Shown: positions 33,905-43,279, numbered from the stretch's first letter. The stretch: DNA of 64,000 bases from Peptococcaceae bacterium (GCA_023512435.1 JAILZP010000010.1:22635-86634), one strand, 5' to 3'. The notes: a model not told the origin generated them from the letters alone. Program-made: numbers and translations.

Positions 33905-34754
33905 TCACCGCCGCCGGGGCCTGGAATACGGAGGCATGAAGCAGTCAAGGCGCCGGAGAAAGACCAGGGTGGAAAGATACACCAGCGCGTAAACCAGGTA
34001 CAGCCAGTTGCTTGCAAGATGCAGTATATTCATACGGACAAAAATAGCGTTCATAGCCGTGAATACGCCGGCCCCGGCGTATTTCCAGCACCATGGGGCA
34101 TTAATCCTTACAAGCAGTGCCATCAGAATGGACACTACCAGTATAAAGGCGGTGGTGAAGGCCACGTGGTCTCGGGTCGGGTCCGTATACCAACCGATGG
34201 TGTAGTAGTGAGTCCTGAGAAGCGATGCGGAAAAAAAGGATATTGTTGCCAGTATTAAAACGGCTGCAAAAAAGTGAGTTGTCATGTTAACGGCAAGGGG
34301 AACCGGGTTTCTCTGCAGCAGGGAGTGCCACTTTCGGGCCAGGACAAAATTGATTACAAGCCCCGCTCCGGTGTAAAGAATATTCCACCGGTGATGAGAG
34401 TATATGCCCAAATAAATAAATGTCTGCTCAACAACCATAAAGGCGGCCGCGAACAGCACCATCCAGGCAAAGTTCAGCCGGAGGCCGGCAATAAGAATAG
34501 TGGCGGCGGGAACATAAACTGCGTCCGAAAAAACCGCCCCCATGATACTGTCAAAATAAGGATTGGCCAGTATCTTCGGCCGGTATACATAACAGTCAAG
34601 CAGGACCAGTACGATATACTCGAATAAATACACAGCCCCGGCCGAAAAAAAAATAAAGCACAAAGAGGCTGCGGTCCTTTATTATCCACGCAAGGTATAT
34701 GTATATTGACAAAAAGGGCGCCGCAAGAAAGAGATACCAGGCGTAATTGGGCAT
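33905..34754 (-). pseudogene. Seven-to-eight-span membrane protein, frameshifted in a 9-A run
   Basis: Two frames together make one polytopic protein of about 282 aa. The first 36 residues (MPNYAWYLFLAAPFLSIYIY...) are read from the ATG at 34752-34754; after the A run at 34645-34653 the frame shifts by one and continues for about 250 residues (SAGAVYLFEYIVLVLLDCY..., LGIYSHHRWNILYTGAG). With eight A instead of nine the frame is continuous. The conserved-looking segments resemble the CBO0543-type membrane family of spore formers, from memory. It may be a sequencing or assembly error, a slippage site, or a true break. Confidence 0.65.
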
Positions 34755-34940
34755 GCAGCAAACCTACTCACTTTTTTATTTATTCTGTTTTTATTTATTC
34801 TGCTTAATCCGGGCAGGCTTCAATCTCTTTGAAACAACCTTAAAAAGGGGTACGGCTGTGAGGCAGGGCTGGGAACAAATGACATCAGGATTAAGTCATT
34901 AATTTTAATAGGACTCTTTATCCCCAGGAGGGCCTTGTTA

Positions 34941-36053
34941 ATGTCAAAAACCCTTTCTGTAACGGTGGCGGTATTGATTTCGCTTGTATTGACAACTACG
35001 GGCTGCGGAAAAAAAACAGAGATTGCATATCCCGCCCGGGTACACGACGACATAAAAATTCCTCTGCTGGTCAAAAGGGAGGAGTACAAAAACGGCGGCT
35101 ACACCCAGAGGAACCTGATCTGGCGGGGCACCTGGGACCTGAAGAAAGGGAGCCTCACCCTGGAAGAAAGGCCGCTGATCGAACCGGAGGGGGCGCTTTC
35201 CGGCGCAAACACCGCCTTCGGCTATACCTGGAGCGGGTCCGATGAGTTCATTGTAACGCACAACCTGTCTGACAGGGGGCGCCCGGTCATACCTTTCAGA
35301 TCCGGAAGCGAATATTTTAAAATCGACACTTATACAGTCAATACACACCCGGACCACGAATACTCCGTAACCTTCAGGGACAGCCGCAGCGGAACAACCT
35401 ACAGCGCATACACGGGGGAACACGGCTTTGAGGTTGTTTGCAGGAGCGGGGCCGGGGCGCACTGGCATCTTTTAACGGCTGGTTCATCGGTGGAGGAAGA
35501 CGGAAGGACGCCGGCCGTGCCCTTGATGATAACCTGCCTGGAGCGGGACATCCCGGGCATACTCCTGGTAAGCGGGGGAAGCGGTGGTGAGATTCTGACC
35601 TGGAAGGTGGCGAAGGATGATACGCCCTCTTTATACAGGGTTGATACCGGGGAGCCGAACAGTAGCCCATTTTTGTCGGCCCCGGGAAGCGATGCCTGCG
35701 TCCTGGGGGACAGGTTATACTTGAGCATGGGGAACGGGGTGTTCAGTTTCCCCACCGGCGGGCACCGGCCCGGCAGCGGTTATATAAAGGCCGTGCCTGA
35801 AGAAAGGATAAACAGGATTATAAAGGGCTCCCTGGCCGGCAATCCCCCGGGGGTTCCCGCATATATCCGCCTGGGAGCCTTCGGGGATATGCTTCTGGTG
35901 GCGATTCCCGCCGGAGAAAGGGGGACCGGAATACTAGCCTTTAAAAACAACCTGCTTCTGTCTGAACTGGTCATAAGTCCCGCCACTGTGGAACATTACA
36001 CCGGGGTAATACTGCCCCAGGAAAATTCCGATTCACTATTCAGCGGCTGTTGA
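34941..36053 (+). CDS. Putative lipoprotein of unknown function
   Basis: A 370-aa exported protein. A signal peptide with lipobox LTTTGC ends near residue 22, and the remainder is beta-rich with many Gly and aromatic residues (ANTAFGYTWSGSDEF, WHLLTAGSSVEEDG), perhaps a propeller-like or sandwich fold. No enzyme motif is seen. AGGAGGG about 10 bases before the ATG fixes the start; a TTG 6 bases upstream is too close to it. It starts a plus-strand group of exported proteins (two lipoproteins and NamZ) after the accessory patch. Confidence 0.75.
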   Translation: MSKTLSVTVAVLISLVLTTTGCGKKTEIAYPARVHDDIKIPLLVKREEYKNGGYTQRNLIWRGTWDLKKGSLTLEERPLIEPEGALSGANTAFGYTWSGSDEFIVTHNLSDRGRPVIPFRSGSEYFKIDTYTVNTHPDHEYSVTFRDSRSGTTYSAYTGEHGFEVVCRSGAGAHWHLLTAGSSVEEDGRTPAVPLMITCLERDIPGILLVSGGSGGEILTWKVAKDDTPSLYRVDTGEPNSSPFLSAPGSDACVLGDRLYLSMGNGVFSFPTGGHRPGSGYIKAVPEERINRIIKGSLAGNPPGVPAYIRLGAFGDMLLVAIPAGERGTGILAFKNNLLLSELVISPATVEHYTGVILPQENSDSLFSGC

Positions 36054-36146
36054 CATTCCGAAAGCCTGCCAAAAATGCATTTAAGACCGGCCGGTACCCA
36101 CTAATTCCCAATTCCTATTTCCACCTTTTACTCCGAAGCCAGCGCC

Positions 36147-36164
36147 GGCGGCCCCCGGGCCGCC
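36147..36164. repeat. GC-rich hairpin between two lipoprotein genes
   Basis: GGCGGCC and GGCCGCC form a perfect 7-bp stem around CCCG. There is no T run, so it is not called a terminator. Confidence 0.5.
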
Positions 36165-36293
36165 AGGCCCCATCAACAGGTGGGCCCGAGACTTTGGCAA
36201 GTTTCTGGTTTTCTGGTAATATTTACGTGACGGGAACCTGGGAGATCCTGATCTCGTCTATAAGAAAAAAGGAATTGTTCAGGGGATGGCAAC

Positions 36294-37235
36294 ATGAAAA
36301 AAGCGCTTTTTCTTGTACTTGTTTTATTGTTGAGTGTCTCTCTGTTTGGTTGTGCCAATGGGAATAACGGTGGCCAGCAGGAAGGACAACCCAAAGAAAA
36401 ACAGCAACAGAACCAAGGCAGCGAGAAAGAGGCGGTTGCCGGCCTGGTTGAGGATTTCGGCAGAAGGCTTCAAAAAGTCTCCCTTCAAGCCCCCGGAGAG
36501 GTAATATACAAAAGTATGCAAGAGAATTATGGCGGTTTAGTGTACCCTTCGCTTATTGAAGAATGGGCAAGGGATCCTCAAAATGCTCCCGGGAGGGTAG
36601 TTTCAAGTCCGTGGCCGGATCATATAGAGATTCTCAGCATTGAGAAAGCATCGGAGTCTGCGTACGAAGTCAAGGGCCAAATCATAGAGATGACCAGTGT
36701 GGAGATGGCAAGCGGCGGGGTTGCCGCCAGGCGGCCAATCACACTCGTTGTTGGGAAAGCCGAAAACCGCTGGGTTATTACCGCTGTCAAGATCGGTGCG
36801 TACGAGGATACCAACGCAACGGTGTTCAAAAATTACCGATATGGTTTCAGTTTTTCCCTGCCTGAGAGTTGGAAAGGCTATTCGATTGTAAACGGCAAAT
36901 GGGAGGGTTCCGCCGTGGGAGGCACACAAGGCGGGGAAGTTGTTGAAACCGGCCCGGTGATTTCCATAAGACATCCTCAATGGACTCCTGATAACAAGCG
37001 GCAGGACATCCCCATTATGGTCTTTACACTTGCCCAATGGGACTCGCTTCAGCAAGGGAAATTCCATATCGGTGCGGCTCCCATAGGACCAAGCGAACTT
37101 GGCTGTAACGCCAGGTACGTTTTTGCGCTTCCCGCGCGTTATAACTATGCATTTCCGACAGGATACGAAGAAGTGGAAGAAATTTTAAAAAGCAATCCCC
37201 TTCGAACTGATGAATATGGAAGTATCTCAAATTAA
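36294..37235 (+). CDS. Putative lipoprotein
   Basis: A 313-aa exported protein with a clear lipoprotein signal peptide (lipobox LFGC at about residue 20), then a Gln/Gly/Lys-rich spacer (about 22-45). Two domains are suggested: about 50-175, with sheets and an Ala-rich helix (EVKGQIIEMTSVEM), and about 178-300, starting at YRYGFSFSLPESWKGYSI, a pattern seen in PsbP-like or DUF4367-type surface domains. AGGGGATGGCAAC precedes the ATG. Its function is unknown. No terminator is seen after it. Confidence 0.78.
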   Translation: MKKALFLVLVLLLSVSLFGCANGNNGGQQEGQPKEKQQQNQGSEKEAVAGLVEDFGRRLQKVSLQAPGEVIYKSMQENYGGLVYPSLIEEWARDPQNAPGRVVSSPWPDHIEILSIEKASESAYEVKGQIIEMTSVEMASGGVAARRPITLVVGKAENRWVITAVKIGAYEDTNATVFKNYRYGFSFSLPESWKGYSIVNGKWEGSAVGGTQGGEVVETGPVISIRHPQWTPDNKRQDIPIMVFTLAQWDSLQQGKFHIGAAPIGPSELGCNARYVFALPARYNYAFPTGYEEVEEILKSNPLRTDEYGSISN

Positions 37236-37583
37236 TACGACCACTGAACACGAAATAAAATCAGGGGCTTGAGGCATCTGTTATGAAAAAGATTAAATTG
37301 GCCCGGGGGTCATGGCGGAGAAAGCCTCAGACCCAGGTTGTTCCCAACAAGAAGGCCCTAAACAGTAAATACGCCTGCAGGAAATCGAAGGAACCCCCCG
37401 CCCCCTCCAACTAAGAAAAAACCACCTGCAGTGTGTAATCCTGTGGAAGCAAACCTTAAAGGCTCCCTCCCGGTGTCTTGCGATCCCGCTCACCCCAGGC
37501 TGTGAATTTTTCGTGAAACGATAACATGGGTTATTTCGTTTAATATAGCAAGTCAATCGACATATGAATTGGCGGGAGATAAT
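37236..37583. other. Intergenic region before namZ
   Basis: About 350 bases. It holds a doubtful 43-codon frame (37283-37414) and an inverted repeat AAACGATAAC...GTTATTTCGTTT (37516-37541) about 45 bases upstream of the namZ start, which may be an operator. Confidence 0.45.
37283..37414 (+). CDS. Doubtful small basic ORF
   Basis: A 43-codon frame rich in Lys, Arg and Pro (MKKIKLARGSWRRKPQTQ). GAGG about 9 bases before the ATG is the only support. No family is recognised and it could be chance. Confidence 0.25.
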   Translation: MKKIKLARGSWRRKPQTQVVPNKKALNSKYACRKSKEPPAPSN

Positions 37584-38846
37584 ATGATTAAAAAAATATT
37601 TATGGGCATCTGCTCTGTTCTGGCCATTCCCGCGCTGATACTCTTTTTCAAATTCGCCACCCACGCCGAAACGCCGGCAATAAAGCTGGGCAATGAGCTT
37701 TTGCAAGGCAAGTATCATTACCTGGTGGAAGGAAAAAGGATTGGACTGATCACCAACCAGAGCGGAGTAACCAGCCAGGGAATAAGCACCATTGACATGC
37801 TGGCCAACGATCAGTCCGTGCGACTGACGGCCCTTTACGCCCCCGAACACGGCCTCGACGGCACCGCCAAGGCGGGTGAATACGTGGAATCATATGTTCA
37901 CGGCAAGCTGGGCATCCCCGTATACAGCCTGTACGGCAAAACAAGGATGCCCACCGGGGAGATGCTTCAGGATGTCGATGTTCTTGTTTTTGATGTACAG
38001 GACATTGGGGCCAGGTCGTACACCTACATATCGACATTGAACTACTGCATGGCAGCCGCAAAAAAGTACGGCAAGCGGATTGTGGTGCTTGACCGCCCAA
38101 ATCCGCTGGGTGGTGAAATTGTTGAAGGACCTGTCCTGGAGGACCCTTACCTGTCTTTTGTGGGTGTGGACAATTTGCCGATGGCCCACGGCATGACCGC
38201 CGGAGAACTGGCCAATTTTTTCAACCGTAAAATCGGGGCCGATCTCACCGTGGTCCCGATGGAAGGGTACACCAGGGACATGATCTACCAGGATACGGGG
38301 CTGCCCTGGGTACAGACTTCTCCCAACATCCCGGACCTGGATTCCGTTTTCGGGTACATGGCCACAGGCCTCGGAGAAGGAACGGGAATTGTCCAGGGGG
38401 ATAAATTCAAGTGGATAGGCGGCAAGGGAATCGACTCCCGGAAATATGCCGGACTTCTCAACGGCGCGGGTCTTCCCGGGGTGACTTTTATCCCGGAAAC
38501 AAGGGGAGATGCGGGAGGGGTAAGGTTGAAAATAGAGGATTACCATGCTTTTAATCCCGCCAAAACGGGTATCTACGCATTGGCCTTTGCTCATTCCCTG
38601 AACAGTTTCAAGGTGCCCAAAAGCGATAAGACTGTGGTCATGTTCGATAAGATCATGGGAACCGGTAAAATCGGGGAATACCTGGAACAGGGTCTTGACC
38701 CGGAACAGATCGAGGCCCGGTACGCCCCCGGCCTTAACAGATTCAAAGAAGAAAGAAAAAAATACCTGATTTACGGAAATGATTCCGAAAGGGAGTCCAG
38801 GATCGGGCAGTGGATAGACATTTTTACCGGCACATTTAAACTCTAG
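37584..38846 (+). CDS. namZ: NamZ-like exo-beta-N-acetylmuramidase (DUF1343)
   Basis: A 420-aa exported protein of the DUF1343 family; NamZ of Bacillus removes terminal MurNAc from peptidoglycan fragments. An N-terminal signal sequence (about residues 1-28, IKKIFMGICSVLAIPALILFF) precedes the family blocks RIGLITNQSGV, YAPEHGLDG, VFDVQDIGARSYTYISTL and VVLDRPNPLGG. Length and order fit the family. GGCGGGAGATA before the ATG at 37584 fixes the start. In some genomes NamZ lies with muropeptide recycling genes, but here the neighbours are lipoproteins and a DUF2512 protein. Confidence 0.88.
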   Translation: MIKKIFMGICSVLAIPALILFFKFATHAETPAIKLGNELLQGKYHYLVEGKRIGLITNQSGVTSQGISTIDMLANDQSVRLTALYAPEHGLDGTAKAGEYVESYVHGKLGIPVYSLYGKTRMPTGEMLQDVDVLVFDVQDIGARSYTYISTLNYCMAAAKKYGKRIVVLDRPNPLGGEIVEGPVLEDPYLSFVGVDNLPMAHGMTAGELANFFNRKIGADLTVVPMEGYTRDMIYQDTGLPWVQTSPNIPDLDSVFGYMATGLGEGTGIVQGDKFKWIGGKGIDSRKYAGLLNGAGLPGVTFIPETRGDAGGVRLKIEDYHAFNPAKTGIYALAFAHSLNSFKVPKSDKTVVMFDKIMGTGKIGEYLEQGLDPEQIEARYAPGLNRFKEERKKYLIYGNDSERESRIGQWIDIFTGTFKL

Positions 38847-38923
38847 AACCGGGGCCACGGCGCCATTGCCCGGAACGCCGCATACCTGAAAGAAAAGTGA
38901 CTTGTGCTGCCTTCCCTGACTTT

Positions 38924-39280
38924 CTACGCAGGTTTTTTCCGGGGCCGGCGGGATTTTTCCAAAAAAGGGTGATAAACAAGCCCCTCGGCCACAACCAGCG
39001 CAACGGTGCCAAGGATAATGTTGAAGAAGCCGGCGTCAACTCCCAGATACCTGGAGACCCAGAGAATAAACAGGGCCAGTCCGCCGTCCGTCACAGTGGC
39101 GGTAAAATTACCCGTTTCCGGCAAAATCACGAGGTCCCCGACGATATAGGAAACCATGGTAACGGTTAAGGCCAGGACTGCCGCGGGGACCCAGCTCACC
39201 CCTCCCGGCAGGGCGAGAATCAAAAGAAGCGGCAGCCCGTTTAAGAGTATTTTGACCGGAAGGACCTTAAAGTGCCCCAT
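38924..39280 (-). CDS. DUF2512-family membrane protein (YndM-like)
   Basis: A 118-aa protein with four hydrophobic segments. The pattern KILLNGLPLLLILAL, then YIVGDLVILPETGNFTATVTDGGLALFI, is that of the DUF2512 family of spore-forming bacteria. The C-terminus is strongly basic (KSRRPRKKPA). GGAGATGG lies about 11 bases before the ATG. Its function is not known. It is convergent with namZ and precedes no close gene on its strand. Confidence 0.82.
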   Translation of the reverse strand: MGHFKVLPVKILLNGLPLLLILALPGGVSWVPAAVLALTVTMVSYIVGDLVILPETGNFTATVTDGGLALFILWVSRYLGVDAGFFNIILGTVALVVAEGLVYHPFLEKSRRPRKKPA

Positions 39281-39376
39281 CCGGCACCATCTCCTCTCTT
39301 GGAATGTATTTTCTCTCTTTATTATTTTTTAAATACCGTTGCACAAACAAAACTGAAGGCCGGGGACTGTTCACCC

Positions 39377-40075
39377 TCAGCCTTTGAAACACTCCACCAG
39401 TTCCCGGGCCTGTCCCGGGTTTTCATAAACTATGTTCCCGATGACCACCGTGTCCACCAGCGGGGCCACGGCATTCAGCTGGGCGGGGGTCTTTATGCCT
39501 CCCCCGTAGACCAGGTGTATGTTTTTTCTGGCCCCGGAAACCGCCGCCACCAGGTCCAGGTCCCCGAAAACGCCGCTGTACTCTATGTAGATCAGCGGAA
39601 TCCGGTACACCTCCTCGGCCAGCAGGGTATACGCCACCGCGTCTTCCGGGTTGACACGGCTGCTGCGGGTGAGCCGGCCCACGGCGGAATCCCTGTTGCA
39701 GACCAGGTAACCTTCGGTAAGCACCCTGTCCCACCGGATCAGATCCCGGTACCTTTTAATGGCGCCCAGGTGGGCGTCCACCAGCCACTTTTTATCCCCG
39801 GCGTTCAGAACCACCGGGATAAAGTGGGCGTCCACCCCCGGCACCACAGCGTCCTCGACCGAGATTTCCTGCACCAGTGGACCGTTGAAACCGCCCCGGC
39901 GTACCAGGCGGATCAGGGCCTCTGTGTTGTCATAGTTTACCCCCAGCGTCCCTCCCACCACCACGGCGTCAACATTCCGCTGGTTTATTATCCAGAAGGC
40001 TTCTTCAGGCAGACACTTATCAGGGTCAAGCTTCACCACCAGCCTCCATTTTTTCCATTTTGCAGTATCCCACAC
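39377..40075 (-). CDS. pcrB: Heptaprenylglyceryl phosphate synthase
   Basis: A 232-aa TIM-barrel prenyltransferase that joins sn-glycerol-1-phosphate with a polyprenyl diphosphate, making an archaea-like ether lipid in Firmicutes. Visible family blocks are WRLVVKLDPDK at the start, VDAVVVGGTLGV, IPVVLNAGDKKWLVDAHLGAI, LIYIEYSGVFGD and LVYGGGIKTPAQ near the phosphate site. A GTG at 40073-40075 is chosen because GGGGG lies 7-8 bases before it; the frame could extend to 40102. It is a single gene. Production of glycerol-1-phosphate needs AraM, which is not in the window. Confidence 0.88.
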   Translation of the reverse strand: MWDTAKWKKWRLVVKLDPDKCLPEEAFWIINQRNVDAVVVGGTLGVNYDNTEALIRLVRRGGFNGPLVQEISVEDAVVPGVDAHFIPVVLNAGDKKWLVDAHLGAIKRYRDLIRWDRVLTEGYLVCNRDSAVGRLTRSSRVNPEDAVAYTLLAEEVYRIPLIYIEYSGVFGDLDLVAAVSGARKNIHLVYGGGIKTPAQLNAVAPLVDTVVIGNIVYENPGQARELVECFKG

Positions 40076-40233
40076 CGCCAAGACCCCCATCACTTTAATC
40101 AAAGTACCTGGAACATTTTCCTCCCTAATACGTTACTAAAATGCCGGAACAAGGGCAAGTTTTTCCGGATGGACGCCCTGTTCCCCGGTTAAGAAGGAAC
40201 GGCCCGGCACATAATATTGACGGGGTGAGACTC

Positions 40234-40569
40234 ATGCGTTTGATAGCTCTGATGACCGACGAGGACCGGGTGGGATTTCTGGTGGACAGCCTGCGCAACG
40301 CCGGCTTCGACCGGAAGGACATGATTATTTCCGACCTGGCCGAAGCCGGGGAAGAAAAAAACAGGGACCCCGGGGAGGCGGCCGGAGAAATGGCCTTCAC
40401 TAAAACTGAAAGAGACGGGTTGTGGGAAGCATCACCATTCGCCGGCGGCATCGAGGGACTCAACGCCACCCGCGGGATCCTGGTGGCGTTGGAATGCCCC
40501 AAGCATTCGGCCTCCCGGGTGCGGGAGATCATGGAACAGAACGGGGCGGCCAAAATAATCCAGGATTAG
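40234..40569 (+). CDS. Hypothetical protein, small alpha/beta domain
   Basis: A 111-aa soluble protein. The first 35 and last 35 residues (RLIALMTDEDRVGFLVDSLRN and GILVALECPKHSASRVREI) look like two beta-alpha units, in the manner of small ferredoxin-like stress-protein domains, with a polar Glu/Gly-rich insert between them. No family is assigned. GGGGTGAG before the ATG supports the start. Its stop overlaps the stop of the convergent cfa gene by 4 bases. Confidence 0.6.
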   Translation: MRLIALMTDEDRVGFLVDSLRNAGFDRKDMIISDLAEAGEEKNRDPGEAAGEMAFTKTERDGLWEASPFAGGIEGLNATRGILVALECPKHSASRVREIMEQNGAAKIIQD

Positions 40570-41753
40570 CGGCAGTATACTCCCTCCAGGGTCAGGGGGA
40601 GATTGTTGTTCAGTCCCTTTGAAAACAGAAGCTGGTAGACGTTGAGCCCCGAAACCCTGAAGGAAGCCGCGCAGCCCCGCAAGTACAGGCTCCACATCCT
40701 GACGAACTTCTCGCCGAATTTATCTCTTACCTCGTCGATGTGGCCGACAAAATTTTGGTACCACCTGTCCAGCGTCATGGCGTAATGCATTCTCAAGCTT
40801 TCTGCGTGCAGCAGGTGAAAATCGTACTGGGGCAGCAGCCAGACGGTTTCCCGCAGGGAAGGAATGTACCCCCCCGGAAAGATGTACCTGTCGATCCAGG
40901 AGTTGACCGGGTGTTCCCCGGTGCCGGTTATGGTGTGCAGCATGGACAGCCCGCCGGGGACCAGCAGCCGGCTGACCTTCTCCATGTACCGGCCCAGGTT
41001 GTCCCTGCCCACATGTTCAAACATGCCCACACTGACGATCTTGTCAAACTGCAGGTTCTCGGGAAGATCGAGGTAGTTAAGCATTTCCACTTCCACCAGG
41101 CCGGACAGGCCCTGTTCCTTTATTCTCTCTTTTACCGCCGCATACTGTTCTTCACTGAGGGTTATCCCCAGCGCCCCGACATTGTACTGCCGGGCCGCCC
41201 GGATGATCAGCCAGCCCCATCCGCAGCCGATATCCAGCAGCCTTTCCCCTGCTTTCAACTGCAGCTTTCGCAAAATGAGGTCGATTTTTTGAATCTGCGC
41301 CTGGGTAAGACTGTCGCCCGGTTCCCTGAAATAGGCGCAGGAATAACTCATTGTCTCGTCCAGCCAGAGGGCGAAAAAATCGTTTCCCAAATCGTAGTGA
41401 TGCTGGATATTCTTCTTTTGCGCCTGCTTCGAAACGGTGCTACCGACGGTTCTTACCGCCGAGGACAGCTTTTTCTTGATGCCCTTCCGCACGGCCAGTT
41501 CCCGGTTCTGATCCACAATGCGGATAACCTCCTCCAGGTCTCCTTCGAAGTCGATTATCCCGTCGACGTAAGCCTCGCCGAAGGAGAGCACCGGGTCCTT
41601 CAGGCCGAAACCGGCTGGCACTTCACGGTTAAAAATGATTTTCATCACCGGATCTCCGGTCCCGTAACTGACTGTTTCCCCGTCCCAAAACCTGACCTGG
41701 AAGTCAACGCCGCTGAAATCCTTAAAAAATGCCTTCAGGATCCTTTTTTTCAT
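40566..41753 (-). CDS. cfa: Cyclopropane-fatty-acyl-phospholipid synthase
   Basis: A 395-aa S-adenosylmethionine-dependent enzyme that adds a methylene bridge to unsaturated phospholipid acyl chains. The N-terminal region (about residues 1-90) is followed by HHYDLGNDFFALWLDETMSYS, the SAM-binding LLDIGCGWGWL, GITLSEEQYAAV and VSVGMFEHVG, and a late block FPGGYIPSLRE; all are typical of CFA synthases. GGAGG six bases before the ATG at 41751-41753 sets the start, six codons inside the longest frame. It is convergent with the 111-aa gene and probably a single unit. Confidence 0.92.
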   Translation of the reverse strand: MKKRILKAFFKDFSGVDFQVRFWDGETVSYGTGDPVMKIIFNREVPAGFGLKDPVLSFGEAYVDGIIDFEGDLEEVIRIVDQNRELAVRKGIKKKLSSAVRTVGSTVSKQAQKKNIQHHYDLGNDFFALWLDETMSYSCAYFREPGDSLTQAQIQKIDLILRKLQLKAGERLLDIGCGWGWLIIRAARQYNVGALGITLSEEQYAAVKERIKEQGLSGLVEVEMLNYLDLPENLQFDKIVSVGMFEHVGRDNLGRYMEKVSRLLVPGGLSMLHTITGTGEHPVNSWIDRYIFPGGYIPSLRETVWLLPQYDFHLLHAESLRMHYAMTLDRWYQNFVGHIDEVRDKFGEKFVRMWSLYLRGCAASFRVSGLNVYQLLFSKGLNNNLPLTLEGVYCR

Positions 41754-41869
41754 TTCATCCCTCCTCAACATTTTTCCCGGCGATTACAAGCAGCTAACTA
41801 CATTGTAAACCCGCCGGGGAGAATATAAACGCATTTGGATTGCCCGGAAGAAATAAATTTTGTCCGATA

Positions 41870-41893
41870 AAAAAAGAGCGCATAATGCGCCCT
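41870..41893 (-). terminator. Terminator of the 41942-43177 acyl-CoA dehydrogenase
   Basis: On the minus strand GGGCGCA and TGCGCTC form the stem around TTA, followed by TTTTTTTATC. Confidence 0.8.
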
Positions 41894-41941
41894 TAATTTA
41901 TTTGCTTCCCTTATTTTTCCCTGAACACGTGCTTCCGTATC

Positions 41942-43177
41942 CTATTCGTAAACCTTTTCTTCCACCCGGTCGGCGTCGTGGGCGTCTTCCTCGACGTCCC
42001 TGCGGTCGCCCGCGGACCCGGTCAGTTCCCTGTAATACTCGTGCTGGATGATCAGGTTCATGACCTCACTGGTGCCGGTCCAGATCATGGCCAGCCGGGC
42101 ATCCCGCAGCAGCCTTTCGATGGGGTAGACCCTGGTGTAGCCGATGCCCCCCATCACCTGCATGGCGTTGTTAATCACCGCCCAGGCGGTTTCAGTGGCA
42201 AACTTCTTGGCCTCTGAGACCATCCGCCGGCACAGCGCCGGGTCCGCCCCGGAGTCCACCGCCCTGGCCGCCGCGTACGTCAGCCCCCGGGCGGCGTCCA
42301 GCATGGTTATGCTTTCGGCTATTTTAAAGCTCACGGCCTGGAACTTGTTGATGGTCTGGCCGAAGGCCTTGCGCCGGGTGGTATAGCGGGTGGCCACTTC
42401 CAGGGCCGCCCTGGCCATGCCGATGGCCCCGGCCGCGCTGGTCATCCTCTCGGGTATCATCATCTGGTAGAATATCCTGGCGGCCTCGTTCTCCGCGCCC
42501 AGCAGGTTTTCCGCCGGAACTCTGCAGTTGTCCAGCACCAGGCGGCCGGCTCCCCCTCCCCTGGTGCCCATCAGACCGTATATGTACTCCACCTTGACCC
42601 CCGGGCCCCTTTCCACCAGGAAGGCCGAGAGGGACTTGTGCGGCGGGGCGTTTGGGTCGGTCTTGGCATAAACCATGAAGTAGTCGGCTCCCTCGGCCCC
42701 CACGATAAAACGTTTCTGGCCCCTTAAAACATAATGGTCCCCCTCTTTTCTGGCCACCGTGGTGGCGCCGAAGAAATCCGACCCTCCCCTGGGCTCGGTG
42801 AGGCCTTCGGCGGAGGCCATCTTCCCCGCCAGGGTGGGCTTCAGGAATTTTTCTTTCTGGGCGGAAGTCCCAAATTTATCAATGGCCTCGCCCACAATGC
42901 TGGGCATTGAGTACAGGCAAGAGAGGGACATGCTCAGGACCCCCATCTCCTCCAGGGCCACCACCTCCGACGCCCAGTCAAGCCCCCGGCCGCCGTACTC
43001 CCTGGGAAAACGCAGGCCCAGCAGGTTCCTGGCGCCCAGGTCCTCCAGGAAGCCCCGGGGAAAGGTTACCCGCTCGGCATCCATGTCCAGCACCAGCTGG
43101 CGCGGCACCGACTTGACAAAGGCCCGCACCTCGTCCCGCAGCTTCAATTGAACCTCCGAGAGCATGAAATCAAACAT
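41942..43177 (-). CDS. Acyl-CoA dehydrogenase (catalytic Glu relocated)
   Basis: A 411-aa flavoprotein that makes the alpha-beta double bond in an acyl-CoA. The N-terminal helical domain, the middle beta domain ([15 protein letters not shown]) and the C-terminal helical domain ([41 protein letters not shown]) are all present. The usual catalytic block IxEGTxxI reads IWTGTSEVM, so the Glu is Thr. A Glu in [14 protein letters not shown], where isovaleryl- and long-chain dehydrogenases place their base, may do the job. The start is the ATG at 43175-43177, behind GAGAGGGG. It diverges from the XRE regulator across a symmetric operator. Electron transfer flavoprotein genes are not adjacent. Confidence 0.92.
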   Translation of the reverse strand: MFDFMLSEVQLKLRDEVRAFVKSVPRQLVLDMDAERVTFPRGFLEDLGARNLLGLRFPREYGGRGLDWASEVVALEEMGVLSMSLSCLYSMPSIVGEAIDKFGTSAQKEKFLKPTLAGKMASAEGLTEPRGGSDFFGATTVARKEGDHYVLRGQKRFIVGAEGADYFMVYAKTDPNAPPHKSLSAFLVERGPGVKVEYIYGLMGTRGGGAGRLVLDNCRVPAENLLGAENEAARIFYQMMIPERMTSAAGAIGMARAALEVATRYTTRRKAFGQTINKFQAVSFKIAESITMLDAARGLTYAAARAVDSGADPALCRRMVSEAKKFATETAWAVINNAMQVMGGIGYTRVYPIERLLRDARLAMIWTGTSEVMNLIIQHEYYRELTGSAGDRRDVEEDAHDADRVEEKVYE

Positions 43178-43200
43178 TTTCCAACCCCTCTCCATCGTTA

Positions 43201-43279
43201 TATTACATAATGAAATTTTAATATTTCTATTTGTAATAATATATTACAGAACATTATACCGTCAATAACATTTGTAATA
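43201..43279. promoter_or_regulatory. Symmetric four-half-site operator
   Basis: A central palindrome TGTAATA-ATA-TATTACA (43232-43248) is flanked by TATTACA at 43201-43207 and TGTAATA at 43273-43279. Both outer half-sites lie exactly 33-39 bases from the centre at 43240. It sits between the divergent acyl-CoA dehydrogenase and XRE regulator genes, about three helical turns between sites. It is likely bound by the XRE regulator or by another acyl-CoA-responsive factor. Confidence 0.65.

Noticed and set aside
34474..34761. 95-codon frame at the start of the broken membrane gene
   Set aside because: A different frame from both halves of the membrane protein; the likeness lies in the other two frames.
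37283..37414. Treating the 43-codon basic frame as a firm gene
   Set aside because: Listed only at low confidence; it has a weak start signal and no recognised family.
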